A stretch of 41,202 nt of DNA from Bacteroidetes bacterium ADurb.Bin008 (GTDB taxonomy: Bacteria > Bacteroidota > Bacteroidia > Bacteroidales > Tenuifilaceae), in contig MWFE01000058.1 in NCBI GenBank assembly GCA_002071445.1, forward strand, positions 1 to 41,202, written 5' to 3'. The translations under genes and the position numbers were made by a program. Of the stretch, positions 8,826-16,067 are shown piece by piece; position 1 is the stretch's first letter; each line of letters begins with the position of its first letter. The notes beneath the pieces were generated by a model, which saw only the letters and a program-made list of their open reading frames with translations, had not been told where the DNA came from and did no database searches.

Positions 8826-9176
8826 ATGTTAGTCGAAGTTGTTAAATCGAAAATTCATCAGGTGAAAGTAACCGAGGCAAACTTGTACTACGTTGGCAGC
8901 ATTGCCATTGACGAAGACCTGATGGATGCCGCCAATATTATTGCCAACGAAAAGGTGCAGGTGGTTAACATCAATAATGGCGAGAGGGTAGAAACCTATG
9001 TAATTAAGGGGAAAAGGGGATCGGGCGAGATTTGCCTCAATGGTCCTGCCGCCCGAAAGTGCGTGGTGGGCGATGTGGTCATTATTATGGCCTATGCCCT
9101 GATGGATTTCGAGGAGGCAAAAACTTTTAAACCCGCCATAGTATTCCCCGATACCGAAACCAACCGGTTGGTATAA
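8826..9176 (+). CDS. panD: Aspartate 1-decarboxylase (pyruvoyl enzyme)
   Basis: Decarboxylates L-aspartate to beta-alanine for pantothenate synthesis. The 116-residue proenzyme has the self-cleavage site Gly24-Ser25 (YYVGSIAID); cleavage turns Ser25 into the pyruvoyl cofactor. Other conserved sequence includes TEANL before the site, [10 protein letters not shown] and [15 protein letters not shown] chose the ATG at 8826, not the in-frame TTG at 8820, because it places the cleavage site at the canonical 24/25 position. It is directly downstream of panC and probably cotranscribed with it and the next genes. Confidence 0.97.
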   Translation: MLVEVVKSKIHQVKVTEANLYYVGSIAIDEDLMDAANIIANEKVQVVNINNGERVETYVIKGKRGSGEICLNGPAARKCVVGDVVIIMAYALMDFEEAKTFKPAIVFPDTETNRLV

Positions 9177-9195
9177 TTGCCTAATAGAAGTTCAG

Positions 9196-10203
9196 GTGAA
9201 ACCCTCGTTGAAGAAAAACATACAGCTTGTTCTGTTCCTATTTTTAGCAGCTCTGCTGCTTTTTTTTGCATTTAGGGGTGTCAACTTCAAATCCATTGCC
9301 GAAGGATTCAGGGAGGCAAACTACCTCTGGGTTTTTGTTGCGCTGCTGGCAGGCATTGCCTCGCATATCGTTAGGGCTCTGCGTTGGCGCTTACTCATGG
9401 AGCCCATCGGGCACAAGCCGCCCCTGCTCAATACGCTGGGGGCTCTGATGGTGGGATACCTGACCAACATTGCATTTCCGCGTATGGGAGAGTTAGCCCG
9501 ATGCGGCAGCTTGAAGAAAACCGACAGGGTTCCTTTCGAGCCCCTGTTCGGAACGGTTATCGTTGAGAGGGCTGTGGATCTGATTGCACTACTTGTTCTG
9601 CTGGCCGTTGTTTTCCTCATTCGCATTGAATTCTTCGGAAGCTTCCTATGGAACGAGGCAATCCTTCCCATTGGCCAACGCATCAACAGCATTTTTGTAA
9701 ACTCCCCTCTGATACCCGTCATGGTCATTGTGGCTATCCTAATGCTAATCATACTCATCAGGCGCAATGTGTTTGGCCATAAGTTGAATAACAGGATTAC
9801 ATCCATTTTCTGGGCAGTAATCGATGGGCTGAAATCGATATACACCATGAAAAAAAGAAGGGCATTCCTGGGCTATACCTTTTTAATGTGGTTCCTATAC
9901 TGGCTGATGACCTGGTTAATGGTTTTTTCCACAGCACCCACAAGCCAATTGGGGCCAATAGACGGGTTTTTCCTGTTGGTAGTAGGCTCTATGGGAATGG
10001 CTGCTCCCGTTCAGGGAGGATTTGGGGCGTTTCACATAATCACCGCCATGGGTTTGGGTATTTATGGCATTGAACGCGCCCAGGGACTTGTATATGCCAT
10101 CATATCGCACGAATCGCAAACACTGCTTGTTATTGTAATGGCCTTGGCATATTTAGTTTTCCTGTTTTTTAAACGGTCACCCCGCAAAACGGAAGCAGTT
10201 TAA
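9196..10203 (+). CDS. UPF0104 / lysylphosphatidylglycerol synthase-type transmembrane protein
   Basis: A 335-residue polytopic inner-membrane protein of the UPF0104 family, resembling the membrane (flippase) domain of lysylphosphatidylglycerol synthase. About eight hydrophobic helices are visible. Family sequence includes SHIVRALRWRLLMEP, NIAFPRMGELARC with the conserved acidic residue in the R-G-E motif, and GGFGAFHIITAMGLGIYG near the C-terminus. There is no soluble aminoacyl-transferase domain, so lysine transfer to lipid is not supported. Translation probably starts at the GTG at 9196, preceded by AGAAG. It is the third gene of the panC group, 19 bases after panD. The transported lipid or polymer is unknown. 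Confidence 0.85.
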   Translation: MKPSLKKNIQLVLFLFLAALLLFFAFRGVNFKSIAEGFREANYLWVFVALLAGIASHIVRALRWRLLMEPIGHKPPLLNTLGALMVGYLTNIAFPRMGELARCGSLKKTDRVPFEPLFGTVIVERAVDLIALLVLLAVVFLIRIEFFGSFLWNEAILPIGQRINSIFVNSPLIPVMVIVAILMLIILIRRNVFGHKLNNRITSIFWAVIDGLKSIYTMKKRRAFLGYTFLMWFLYWLMTWLMVFSTAPTSQLGPIDGFFLLVVGSMGMAAPVQGGFGAFHIITAMGLGIYGIERAQGLVYAIISHESQTLLVIVMALAYLVFLFFKRSPRKTEAV

Positions 10204-10274
10204 GGAATAGCAAACAAATCTGTTTAGGCTGTCCGATATTTTGCCTTTTTTATCCCAACATATTCCGATTTCAA

Positions 10275-10282
10275 TAACTTTG
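10275..10282 (+). promoter_or_regulatory. Putative -7 element before the HldE-like gene
   Basis: TAACTTTG is a full match to the TAnnTTTG consensus and lies 23 bases before the ATG at 10306, in the longest gap (about 100 bases) of this gene group. No TTTG occurs at the normal -33 distance. It could give radA and its partner an extra promoter. Confidence 0.35.
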
Positions 10283-10305
10283 TAGATTGACAAAACTTGA
10301 TTACT

Positions 10306-10797
10306 ATGGATAAAAGAGAAATTCTTTACGGAAAAATTTTAAGCAAATCCGAGCTGAAAAGGAAATTGGCCTTTTGGCGTTACAAGGATCAGCGTATAGT
10401 CATGGTTTATGGCACGTTCGAAACCCTTAAGCCAGGCATCGTTGACATGATAATGCAGGCTGCAAACCAGGGCGATGTGTTGCTGGTTGCCTTGCGGTCG
10501 GACAGGCTGGTACAAAAGCAGAAAGGCGAAGGCTGCCCGCAGTTTAACCAGTTTAACCGTGCATATGTCCTGGCATCGTTACTCCAAGTTTCGGGTATTG
10601 TTGTGGTCGAAGAGGATGAGCTGGGTGGTTTGATAGAGCAGGTTCATCCCGGTTTCACAGCATTCTGCAAGCATGCCACCGATGAAGAGAAAAAATTGTT
10701 TCGCAGCGTGGTGGACTGGGGTGGCGAGTTTGCAGAGTTCGATTCCGATAAGATTCTAACAGAGCCTGTTAGCATCGAAGGAGAAAAGGCGGACTAA
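10306..10797 (+). CDS. Degenerate nucleotidyltransferase-fold protein (HldE/RfaE C-terminal-like)
   Basis: A 163-residue protein whose core aligns by eye with the adenylyltransferase domain of HldE (RfaE2): RIVMVYGTFETLKPGIVDMIMQA matches the family pattern ending in LHPGHVD, and GDVLLVALRSD matches the usual G-D-x-L-I-V-G-L-N-S-D block. Both catalytic histidines of the HxGH signature are replaced (Lys42 and Ile45), so nucleotidyl transfer by the normal mechanism is unlikely. It may keep nucleotide or sugar binding. It starts at the ATG at 10306; an upstream TTG at 10297 adds three residues without support. It lies 11 bases before radA. Role unknown. Confidence 0.7.
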   Translation: MDKREILYGKILSKSELKRKLAFWRYKDQRIVMVYGTFETLKPGIVDMIMQAANQGDVLLVALRSDRLVQKQKGEGCPQFNQFNRAYVLASLLQVSGIVVVEEDELGGLIEQVHPGFTAFCKHATDEEKKLFRSVVDWGGEFAEFDSDKILTEPVSIEGEKAD

Positions 10798-10808
10798 GTG
10801 CACAATAT

Positions 10809-12182
10809 ATGGCTAAGGTAAAGTCCAGCTACGTTTGCCAGAATTGCGGAGCCGAATCGGTTAAATGGATTGGCCGATGCCCCTCGTGTGGCGAGTGGAA
10901 TACCTACGTGGAGGAAAGGGTGAGCCAGGGCAAATCGCCCAAGGGGCTTGTGGATATTTCGCGCAGCGCGGTTCCAATGCCCTTGAAGGATATTGAAACC
11001 AGCAACGAAAGGCGTCTTGACACAGGGATTAATGAGTTGAACCGGATTCTTGGAGGGGGTTTGGTCCCCGGATCGCTGGTGTTGTTAGGGGGCGAGCCCG
11101 GCATAGGCAAATCAACCCTGGCATTGCAGCTGGCCCTCAAGCTGGAACAGCTGAAAGTTCTGTACATATCAGGAGAAGAAAGCGCAAGGCAGGTTAAGAT
11201 TAGGGCCGACAGGCTCAGCAGTGGCAGTCAGGAATGTCTTATTCTGAACGAAACCCTTTTTGAGAATATTTTCACCCAGCTGCAAAATGTGGAGCCCGAT
11301 CTGGTGGTTATCGATTCCATTCAAACCCTGTACACCGATACCATAGAGTCGTCGCCGGGTTCCGTTTCGCAGGTCAGGGAGTGCGCAGTAGCACTATTGC
11401 GCTATGCAAAAACCACGGGGGTGCCGGTTATCCTCATCGGCCACATCACCAAGGATGGGAGCATTGCAGGTCCCAAGGTGCTGGAACACATTGTGGATGT
11501 GGTTTTACAGTTCGAAGGCGACAGCAACCACCTCTACCGTATTCTCAGGTCCATAAAGAATCGTTTTGGCTCAACATCGGAGTTGGGCATTTTCGAAATG
11601 CAATCATCGGGGCTGGTTGAGGTGCCCAACCCATCGGAGATTCTGCTCTCGCATCGCGACGGGGGGTTGAGCGGCGTGGCCATTGCCGCCGCCATGGACG
11701 GAACACGGCCATTCCTCATCGAAACGCAGGCGTTGGTCAGCACGGCGGCCTACGGCACGCCCCAAAGGTCGTCAACCGGTTACGACTCGCGAAGGCTGAA
11801 CATGCTATTGGCCGTTTTGGAAAAACGGGCTGGGTTCCGTTTGGCCACCAAGGATGTTTTTCTAAACCTGGCTGGAGGGCTTAAGGTAAGCGACCCGGCT
11901 CTGGATTTGGCCATTGTTGCTTCGGTGCTGTCGTCAAATTTCGATTTGCCCATTGCCGGTTCGTGTTGCTTTGCCGCCGAAGTAGGCCTTTCGGGCGAAA
12001 TCCGACAGGTGAGCCGGATTGATCAGCGCATAGCAGAGGCGGCAAAATTGGGATTTGAAAAAATTTTTGTTTCAAAATACAGTATTAAGGATGACATAAA
12101 GCCCGTCAGGGGAATTCAGCTAATGAAAGTGGGAAGAATAGATGAAATGGTGAAATTACTGTTTGGAAAAAACAATGGTTGA
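10809..12182 (+). CDS. radA: DNA repair protein RadA
   Basis: A RecA-related helicase that drives branch migration of recombination intermediates. The 457-residue protein has the full architecture: a C4 zinc finger (Cys10, Cys13, Cys24, Cys27), a RecA-type ATPase with Walker A GGEPGIGKST at 94-103 and LVVIDSIQTL as Walker B, the RadA-specific KNRFGST motif near residue 252, and a C-terminal Lon-like domain carrying LNLAGGLKVSDPALDLAI. The ATG at 10809 gives the expected MAKVKSSYVCQNCG start. It is the fifth gene of the panC group. A 93-base gap follows before the DUF2147 gene. Confidence 0.98.
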   Translation: MAKVKSSYVCQNCGAESVKWIGRCPSCGEWNTYVEERVSQGKSPKGLVDISRSAVPMPLKDIETSNERRLDTGINELNRILGGGLVPGSLVLLGGEPGIGKSTLALQLALKLEQLKVLYISGEESARQVKIRADRLSSGSQECLILNETLFENIFTQLQNVEPDLVVIDSIQTLYTDTIESSPGSVSQVRECAVALLRYAKTTGVPVILIGHITKDGSIAGPKVLEHIVDVVLQFEGDSNHLYRILRSIKNRFGSTSELGIFEMQSSGLVEVPNPSEILLSHRDGGLSGVAIAAAMDGTRPFLIETQALVSTAAYGTPQRSSTGYDSRRLNMLLAVLEKRAGFRLATKDVFLNLAGGLKVSDPALDLAIVASVLSSNFDLPIAGSCCFAAEVGLSGEIRQVSRIDQRIAEAAKLGFEKIFVSKYSIKDDIKPVRGIQLMKVGRIDEMVKLLFGKNNG

Positions 12183-12275
12183 ATTTGATCGGGGCCGGAT
12201 GTGCATCATTTTTTGCAGTAGATATTTTTACATTAAAATAATGCTATCTTGCACAAATTTTAATACATCCGTTTT

Positions 12276-12716
12276 ATGAAAAAAATTCTCGGAACACTTT
12301 GTTTGGTTCTTTTGGGAACCGCCCTCATCGCACAGGATGCCAATAAGGTTGTGGGCGTTTGGCTCACCCAGTATGGCGACAGTAAGGTTACCATATCCAA
12401 GGATTCCAAAGGGAAATTCAATGGAGAGATATCGTGGTTGAAGGATCCCCTGAAGGATGGCAAACCAAAAGTTGACGACAAGAACCCCGATAAGAAATTG
12501 CAGTCACGTCCCTTAAAAGGGCTTAGGATTCTTGATGGTTTTGTTTACAACGAGAAGAATAAGGAGTGGATTGACGGTACTATTTACGATCCCAAGGAGG
12601 GTAAAACCTACAAATGCCTTATGTGGTTCGGGAGCGACCCCAACAAACTCTCGGTTAAGGGCTACATCGGATTTTCGTTCATTGGACGGGAAGTGGTGTG
12701 GACACGGGATAAGTAG
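12276..12716 (+). CDS. DUF2147 domain secreted protein
   Basis: A 146-residue exported protein of the DUF2147 family. The first 19 residues form a signal peptide (MKKILG, hydrophobic run, cleavage around LIAQ). The mature part shows the family blocks VVGVWLTQYGDSKVTI, GEISWLKDP, GLRILDGF, WIDGTIYDPKEGKTY and VKGYIGFSFIGREVVWTR, which form a small beta-barrel in relatives. The biochemical role is not established; members are envelope proteins. Its TAG stop overlaps the GTG start of comF by one base (TAGTG), suggesting translational coupling. Confidence 0.85.
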   Translation: MKKILGTLCLVLLGTALIAQDANKVVGVWLTQYGDSKVTISKDSKGKFNGEISWLKDPLKDGKPKVDDKNPDKKLQSRPLKGLRILDGFVYNEKNKEWIDGTIYDPKEGKTYKCLMWFGSDPNKLSVKGYIGFSFIGREVVWTRDK

Positions 12717-13417
12717 TGAACTTTGTAAAACAAGTTTTCTCAGGCTTTATCAGGCTTTTCTACCCCAAGGCCTGTGCTGTTTGCGGCAGCGATTTGGTTA
12801 GGGGAGAGGAGGCAATCTGCGTATCATGTCTATACAAAATTCCCCTTTCGCGCCATTGGCACGATAAGGAGAACCCTGTTGCCCAGATTTTTTGGGGAAG
12901 GGTCAACATTGAGAACGCCTGTGCATACTTTCTGTTTGCTAAGGGAAGCAAGTATCGGCCCCTGTTGCATAAACTGAAGTATAAAGGACAACGGGAAATA
13001 GGCGTGGAACTTGGGCTCCATTTTGGACAGGAACTCATTAAATCCGATTTCTTTAACGATATTGATTTTATCGTTCCCGTTCCGCTACATCCTAAGAAGT
13101 TGCGTATTAGGGGATACAATCAATCCGAGGTCATTGCCGAAGGAATGAGCCAAGGAATGGGTGTGCCCATTTCAACCACCCATTTAGTGCGAACAGAGTT
13201 TACCGAAACCCAAACCCGAAAGACAAGGGTGGAACGAATAAAAAACGTGGCCAATGCATTTACCGTATCCAATGCGGAGGAGATAAAGGGTAAGCATCTG
13301 CTCCTGGTTGACGATGTGATAACCACGGGGGCAACACTGGAAGCATGCGCCATGAAGTTGCTTGAGGTGGAGGGGTGTAGGGTAAGCGTTGCCGCATTGG
13401 CACTTGCCTCCAATTAG
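12716..13417 (+). CDS. comF: ComF-family phosphoribosyltransferase-like protein
   Basis: A 233-residue ComF-type protein. An N-terminal zinc ribbon has Cys20, Cys23, Cys35 and Cys38; the C-terminal type I PRTase fold has the PRPP-binding loop LLLVDDVITTGAT near residue 195. The conserved block VPVPLHPKKLRIRGYNQSE lies between them. ComF proteins are needed for DNA uptake in transformable bacteria and may bind single-stranded DNA, but they also occur where competence is unknown, so its role here is uncertain. Translation starts at a GTG that overlaps the DUF2147 stop. Its 3' end overlaps the convergent ubiX gene by 4 bases. Confidence 0.9.
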   Translation: MNFVKQVFSGFIRLFYPKACAVCGSDLVRGEEAICVSCLYKIPLSRHWHDKENPVAQIFWGRVNIENACAYFLFAKGSKYRPLLHKLKYKGQREIGVELGLHFGQELIKSDFFNDIDFIVPVPLHPKKLRIRGYNQSEVIAEGMSQGMGVPISTTHLVRTEFTETQTRKTRVERIKNVANAFTVSNAEEIKGKHLLLVDDVITTGATLEACAMKLLEVEGCRVSVAALALASN

Positions 13418-13983
13418 TGTGAGCCCCATCTGTACCCATCGGCGTCAAACCCCAGCATGCCTACAATCCTGTCCACCACCGTATCAACCAGTTCGTCAAT
13501 ACCCCCGGGCTTGCTGTAGAACGATGGGCTGGCCGGGTAAATGGTCCCGCCGGCAAGGGTAATCCTGCGCATATTCTCAATATGAATAAGGCCGTAGGGC
13601 GCTTCGCGCACCACAAGTATCAGCGGTTTTCGCTCTTTAAGCATCACATCGGCGCTGCGCGTGATAAGGTCGTTGCCTACACCCGAGGCAATTCGGCCCA
13701 TGGTGCCTACCGAGCAGGGAATAACAACCATGGCATGGTAACCGGCACTTCCCGATGCCATGGGGGCAAAAAGGTTGGCGTTGTCGTATTGCTTTAGGAT
13801 ATCATACCCGGGCAAACCCTCGCCAAGTTCATAATCCCATACCTGTTGCCCCGTCTCCGAGAGAATGAGAGCAATCTCCCCAATCTGCCCTTTGTACTCG
13901 CACAGCTTATGAATTAACCGTCGGGCATAAACTGATCCGCTGGCTCCGGTTACGGCAATTATTATCTTTATTATATGTTTCAT
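13414..13983 (-). CDS. ubiX: Flavin prenyltransferase UbiX
   Basis: Attaches a dimethylallyl group to FMN to make prenylated FMN, the cofactor of UbiD-type decarboxylases. The 189-residue protein has the flavodoxin-like core with IIIAVTGASGSVYARRL at the N-terminus, the central LFAPMASGSAGYHAMVVIPCSVGTMG region, LKERKPLILVVREAPYGLIHI and a C-terminal YPASPSFYSKPGGIDELVDTVVDRIVG. The ATG at 13983 gives a proper start; an upstream GTG at 13992 adds three residues. No UbiD gene is in the window, so the partner decarboxylase must lie elsewhere. Confidence 0.93.
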   Translation of the reverse strand: MKHIIKIIIAVTGASGSVYARRLIHKLCEYKGQIGEIALILSETGQQVWDYELGEGLPGYDILKQYDNANLFAPMASGSAGYHAMVVIPCSVGTMGRIASGVGNDLITRSADVMLKERKPLILVVREAPYGLIHIENMRRITLAGGTIYPASPSFYSKPGGIDELVDTVVDRIVGMLGFDADGYRWGSH

Positions 13984-14170
13984 GGCATCCACTAACGGTG
14001 CAAATATATGATAACTTAGAGAAATAAGGGTTTCTGCATGAATGATATTTCAATCTGCTCAAGCAATGAAATAATTATGAAAATGAAAAAGACTGAACAA
14101 ATATTTTTTTGAACATCGAGTTGATTTTTTTCAATTTTTTTAAATCTAAAAACCAATAAAATACAAAGGG

Positions 14171-14190
14171 ATATGCAAATATTTGCATAT
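14171..14190. promoter_or_regulatory. Perfect 20-bp palindrome, putative operator
   Basis: ATATGCAAATATTTGCATAT is identical to its own reverse complement over all 20 bases. It lies in the AT-rich gap 13984-14385 between ubiX and the hydrogenase operon, 195 bases before the first hydrogenase start. Its central 18 bases recur with one mismatch at 18225-18242. Recurrence of such a long palindrome at a second promoter region suggests a dimeric regulator site. No candidate regulator gene is in the window. Confidence 0.6.
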
Positions 14191-14258
14191 TGATTTTTTC
14201 TAACATGATTTTTATCATAAAAAATAAAAAGCAAAAATTTTTACCATTGTTCTTCTTT

Positions 14259-14291
14259 TTTGAGGATTAACCAATAGAAAAGGTACTTTTT
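14259..14291 (+). promoter_or_regulatory. Possible promoter of the hydrogenase operon
   Basis: TTTG (14259-14262), a 21-base spacer and TACTTTTT (14284-14291) give a slightly off-consensus Bacteroidota promoter about 95 bases before the first gene. The last base of the -7 element differs from TAnnTTTG. The gap from 13984 to 14385 is very AT-rich and holds no gene I can support. Confidence 0.3.
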
Positions 14292-14385
14292 TTATAAACT
14301 TTTATATTGACAATCAGATTATTATTGATTTCAATGTTCTATCTATAATACACAAAACTACTGTTTAACTCAGACATTTTAACCT

Positions 14386-14853
14386 ATGGATGCACTACAA
14401 GAAAAGATTAAGGAAGTTGTCGCTCATCATGGTAGGGAACGGCACAACCTGCTGCCTGTACTTCAGGAAGTAGTTGAGCAAGAGCGCTACCTTAGCGATT
14501 ACGCAATGACCCTTATAGCTGAAGAGATGGGCATTTCGGCTGCCGATGTTTATGGTACTGCCACTTTTTACAGCTTTATGGATACGGTTCCGAGAGGAAA
14601 ATACCTGATACGGGTGTGTAAAACCATCACCTGCTATATGAAGGGTAAGAATCAAATTCTCATGGCATTGGAAGAGGCTTTAAAAATTAAATTGGGCGAG
14701 ACAACACCCGATAAGAAGTTTACCCTTATGGAGACCAACTGCCTTGGATGGTGCCACAAGGCTCCTGCAATGCTGATAAATGATGATGTTCATACTGAAC
14801 TTACCGTTGAGAAAGTTCACAGTATCATTAAAGAGTACAAAGAGAGGCCATAA
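14386..14853 (+). CDS. hydC: NAD-linked [FeFe] hydrogenase, NuoE-like [2Fe-2S] subunit (HydC/HndA type)
   Basis: A 155-residue thioredoxin-fold ferredoxin of the NuoE/HndA/HydC family. The four [2Fe-2S] ligands are Cys78, Cys83 (C-x4-C in RVCKTITC), Cys119 and Cys123 (C-x3-C in ETNCLGWC). The N-terminal helical part (residues 1-60) has the family sequence NLLPVLQEV and ISAADVYGTATFYSF. In NAD(P)-linked hydrogenases this subunit relays electrons next to the flavin subunit. It is the first gene of a three-gene operon and is followed 18 bases later by the NuoF-like subunit. It could be named hndA in the other nomenclature; the gene symbol is by analogy with hydABC. Confidence 0.93.
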   Translation: MDALQEKIKEVVAHHGRERHNLLPVLQEVVEQERYLSDYAMTLIAEEMGISAADVYGTATFYSFMDTVPRGKYLIRVCKTITCYMKGKNQILMALEEALKIKLGETTPDKKFTLMETNCLGWCHKAPAMLINDDVHTELTVEKVHSIIKEYKERP

Positions 14854-14871
14854 CTATTAATTCGAACAGCA

Positions 14872-16053
14872 ATGGGAAAAAACATATTAAAACGCATAGA
14901 CCTTATTTTTAAGGAAGAGCCCGACAGCAAAAATGTGCTTAAAAAAACACTGAGCAAATCGAATGATGAGCTGATAAACGAGTTGATAGCATCGGGGCTC
15001 AAAGGGCGCGGTGGAGCAGGATTCCCCACCGGGCTTAAATGGAAGCTAACTGCAGAGTCGAAATCGACCGAGAAATACGTTATATGTAACGCCGACGAAG
15101 GAGAACCGGGAACATTCAAAGATCGTGAAATATTAACTCAGGTTCCCTACAAAGTACTCACAGGAATGGCCGTTTGCGGAAGAATTATCGGGGCGCGCAA
15201 GGGTTTCATCTATTTAAGAGGCGAATATAAGTACCTGTTGAAAGAGCTGAATGCCGAGATTAAAAAGTTTCATGCCATATGCGATGAGCTGGGGCTAAAA
15301 TTCAGAGTCGAAGTATTCATGGGCTTTGGAGCCTATATATGCGGAGAGGAGAGCGCCCTGTTCGAATCGATGGAGGGCAAACGTGGCGAACCCCGGAACA
15401 AGCCTCCCTATCCAAGCGATTTTGGCTACCTTGGGAAACCAACCGTTATTAACAACGTGGAAACGTTGGCCCATACGTTTACCATATTCCAGCATGGCGC
15501 CGACAAATTCAGAGAGCTGGGTGTGAAGGACAGCCATGGGTCAAAACTTTTCTCCATTTCGGGAGATACGCCTACTCCCGGTATTTATGAGTTGGAGTTG
15601 GGCATGACCGTTGAGGATTTTGTAAACGACTTTGGCGATGGCGACACAAAGGCAGTACAGGTTGGCGGAGCTTCGGGCTTTTGTGTACCCCGTAAGAAAT
15701 TTCGCGAAACCCGGATTGGTTACCAGGGTAAGTTAACCGGTATATCACTACCCACAGGTGGGTCAATGATGCTTTTCAACAGCTCACGATCCATGTATAA
15801 CCTACTGAGCAATTACCTCGAATTTTTCACTGAGGAATCATGTGGGCAGTGTACCCCATGTAGGGTTGGTACTCAACAGCTGATAGAAGGCATTAGGGCT
15901 GTTAAGCGGGGCGAGAAGCCCGCTTCATACCTCGACAAGCTGCTTGCTTTGACTGAAACCATGAAGGCAACGGCCAAATGCGGACTGGGACAATCGGTGG
16001 CAAATTCGTTCCAATCCATTGTCGAAAATTTTAGAGAAGAAATGATTTACTAA
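14872..16053 (+). CDS. hydB: NAD-linked [FeFe] hydrogenase, short NuoF-like flavin subunit (HydB type)
   Basis: The FMN- and NAD(H)-binding subunit. The 393-residue sequence holds the NuoF core: GLKGRGGAGFPTGLKW at 42-57, NADEGEPGTFKDRE for the flavin site, EVFMGFGAYICGEESAL, then an SLBB domain and the [4Fe-4S] site ESCGQCTPC with Cys324, Cys327, Cys330 and distant Cys370. Bifurcating HydB proteins are usually about 600 residues, with an extra N-terminal [2Fe-2S] thioredoxin-like domain and a C-terminal 2x[4Fe-4S] domain; both are absent here. The short form suggests simple NADH/H2 chemistry instead of ferredoxin-linked bifurcation, which is inference from domain content. Confidence 0.92.
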   Translation: MGKNILKRIDLIFKEEPDSKNVLKKTLSKSNDELINELIASGLKGRGGAGFPTGLKWKLTAESKSTEKYVICNADEGEPGTFKDREILTQVPYKVLTGMAVCGRIIGARKGFIYLRGEYKYLLKELNAEIKKFHAICDELGLKFRVEVFMGFGAYICGEESALFESMEGKRGEPRNKPPYPSDFGYLGKPTVINNVETLAHTFTIFQHGADKFRELGVKDSHGSKLFSISGDTPTPGIYELELGMTVEDFVNDFGDGDTKAVQVGGASGFCVPRKKFRETRIGYQGKLTGISLPTGGSMMLFNSSRSMYNLLSNYLEFFTEESCGQCTPCRVGTQQLIEGIRAVKRGEKPASYLDKLLALTETMKATAKCGLGQSVANSFQSIVENFREEMIY

Positions 16054-16067
16054 AAAATTCTGAAACG

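Noticed and set aside
12841..12860. Possible sigma-54 site starting at TGGCACG
   Set aside because: The -12 TTGC element is missing at the required spacing and the match lies inside comF.
14016..14234. 72-codon frame on the minus strand upstream of the hydrogenase operon
   Set aside because: It lies in very AT-rich DNA, has skewed composition (F, I, K, N), covers the palindromic site and resembles no family.
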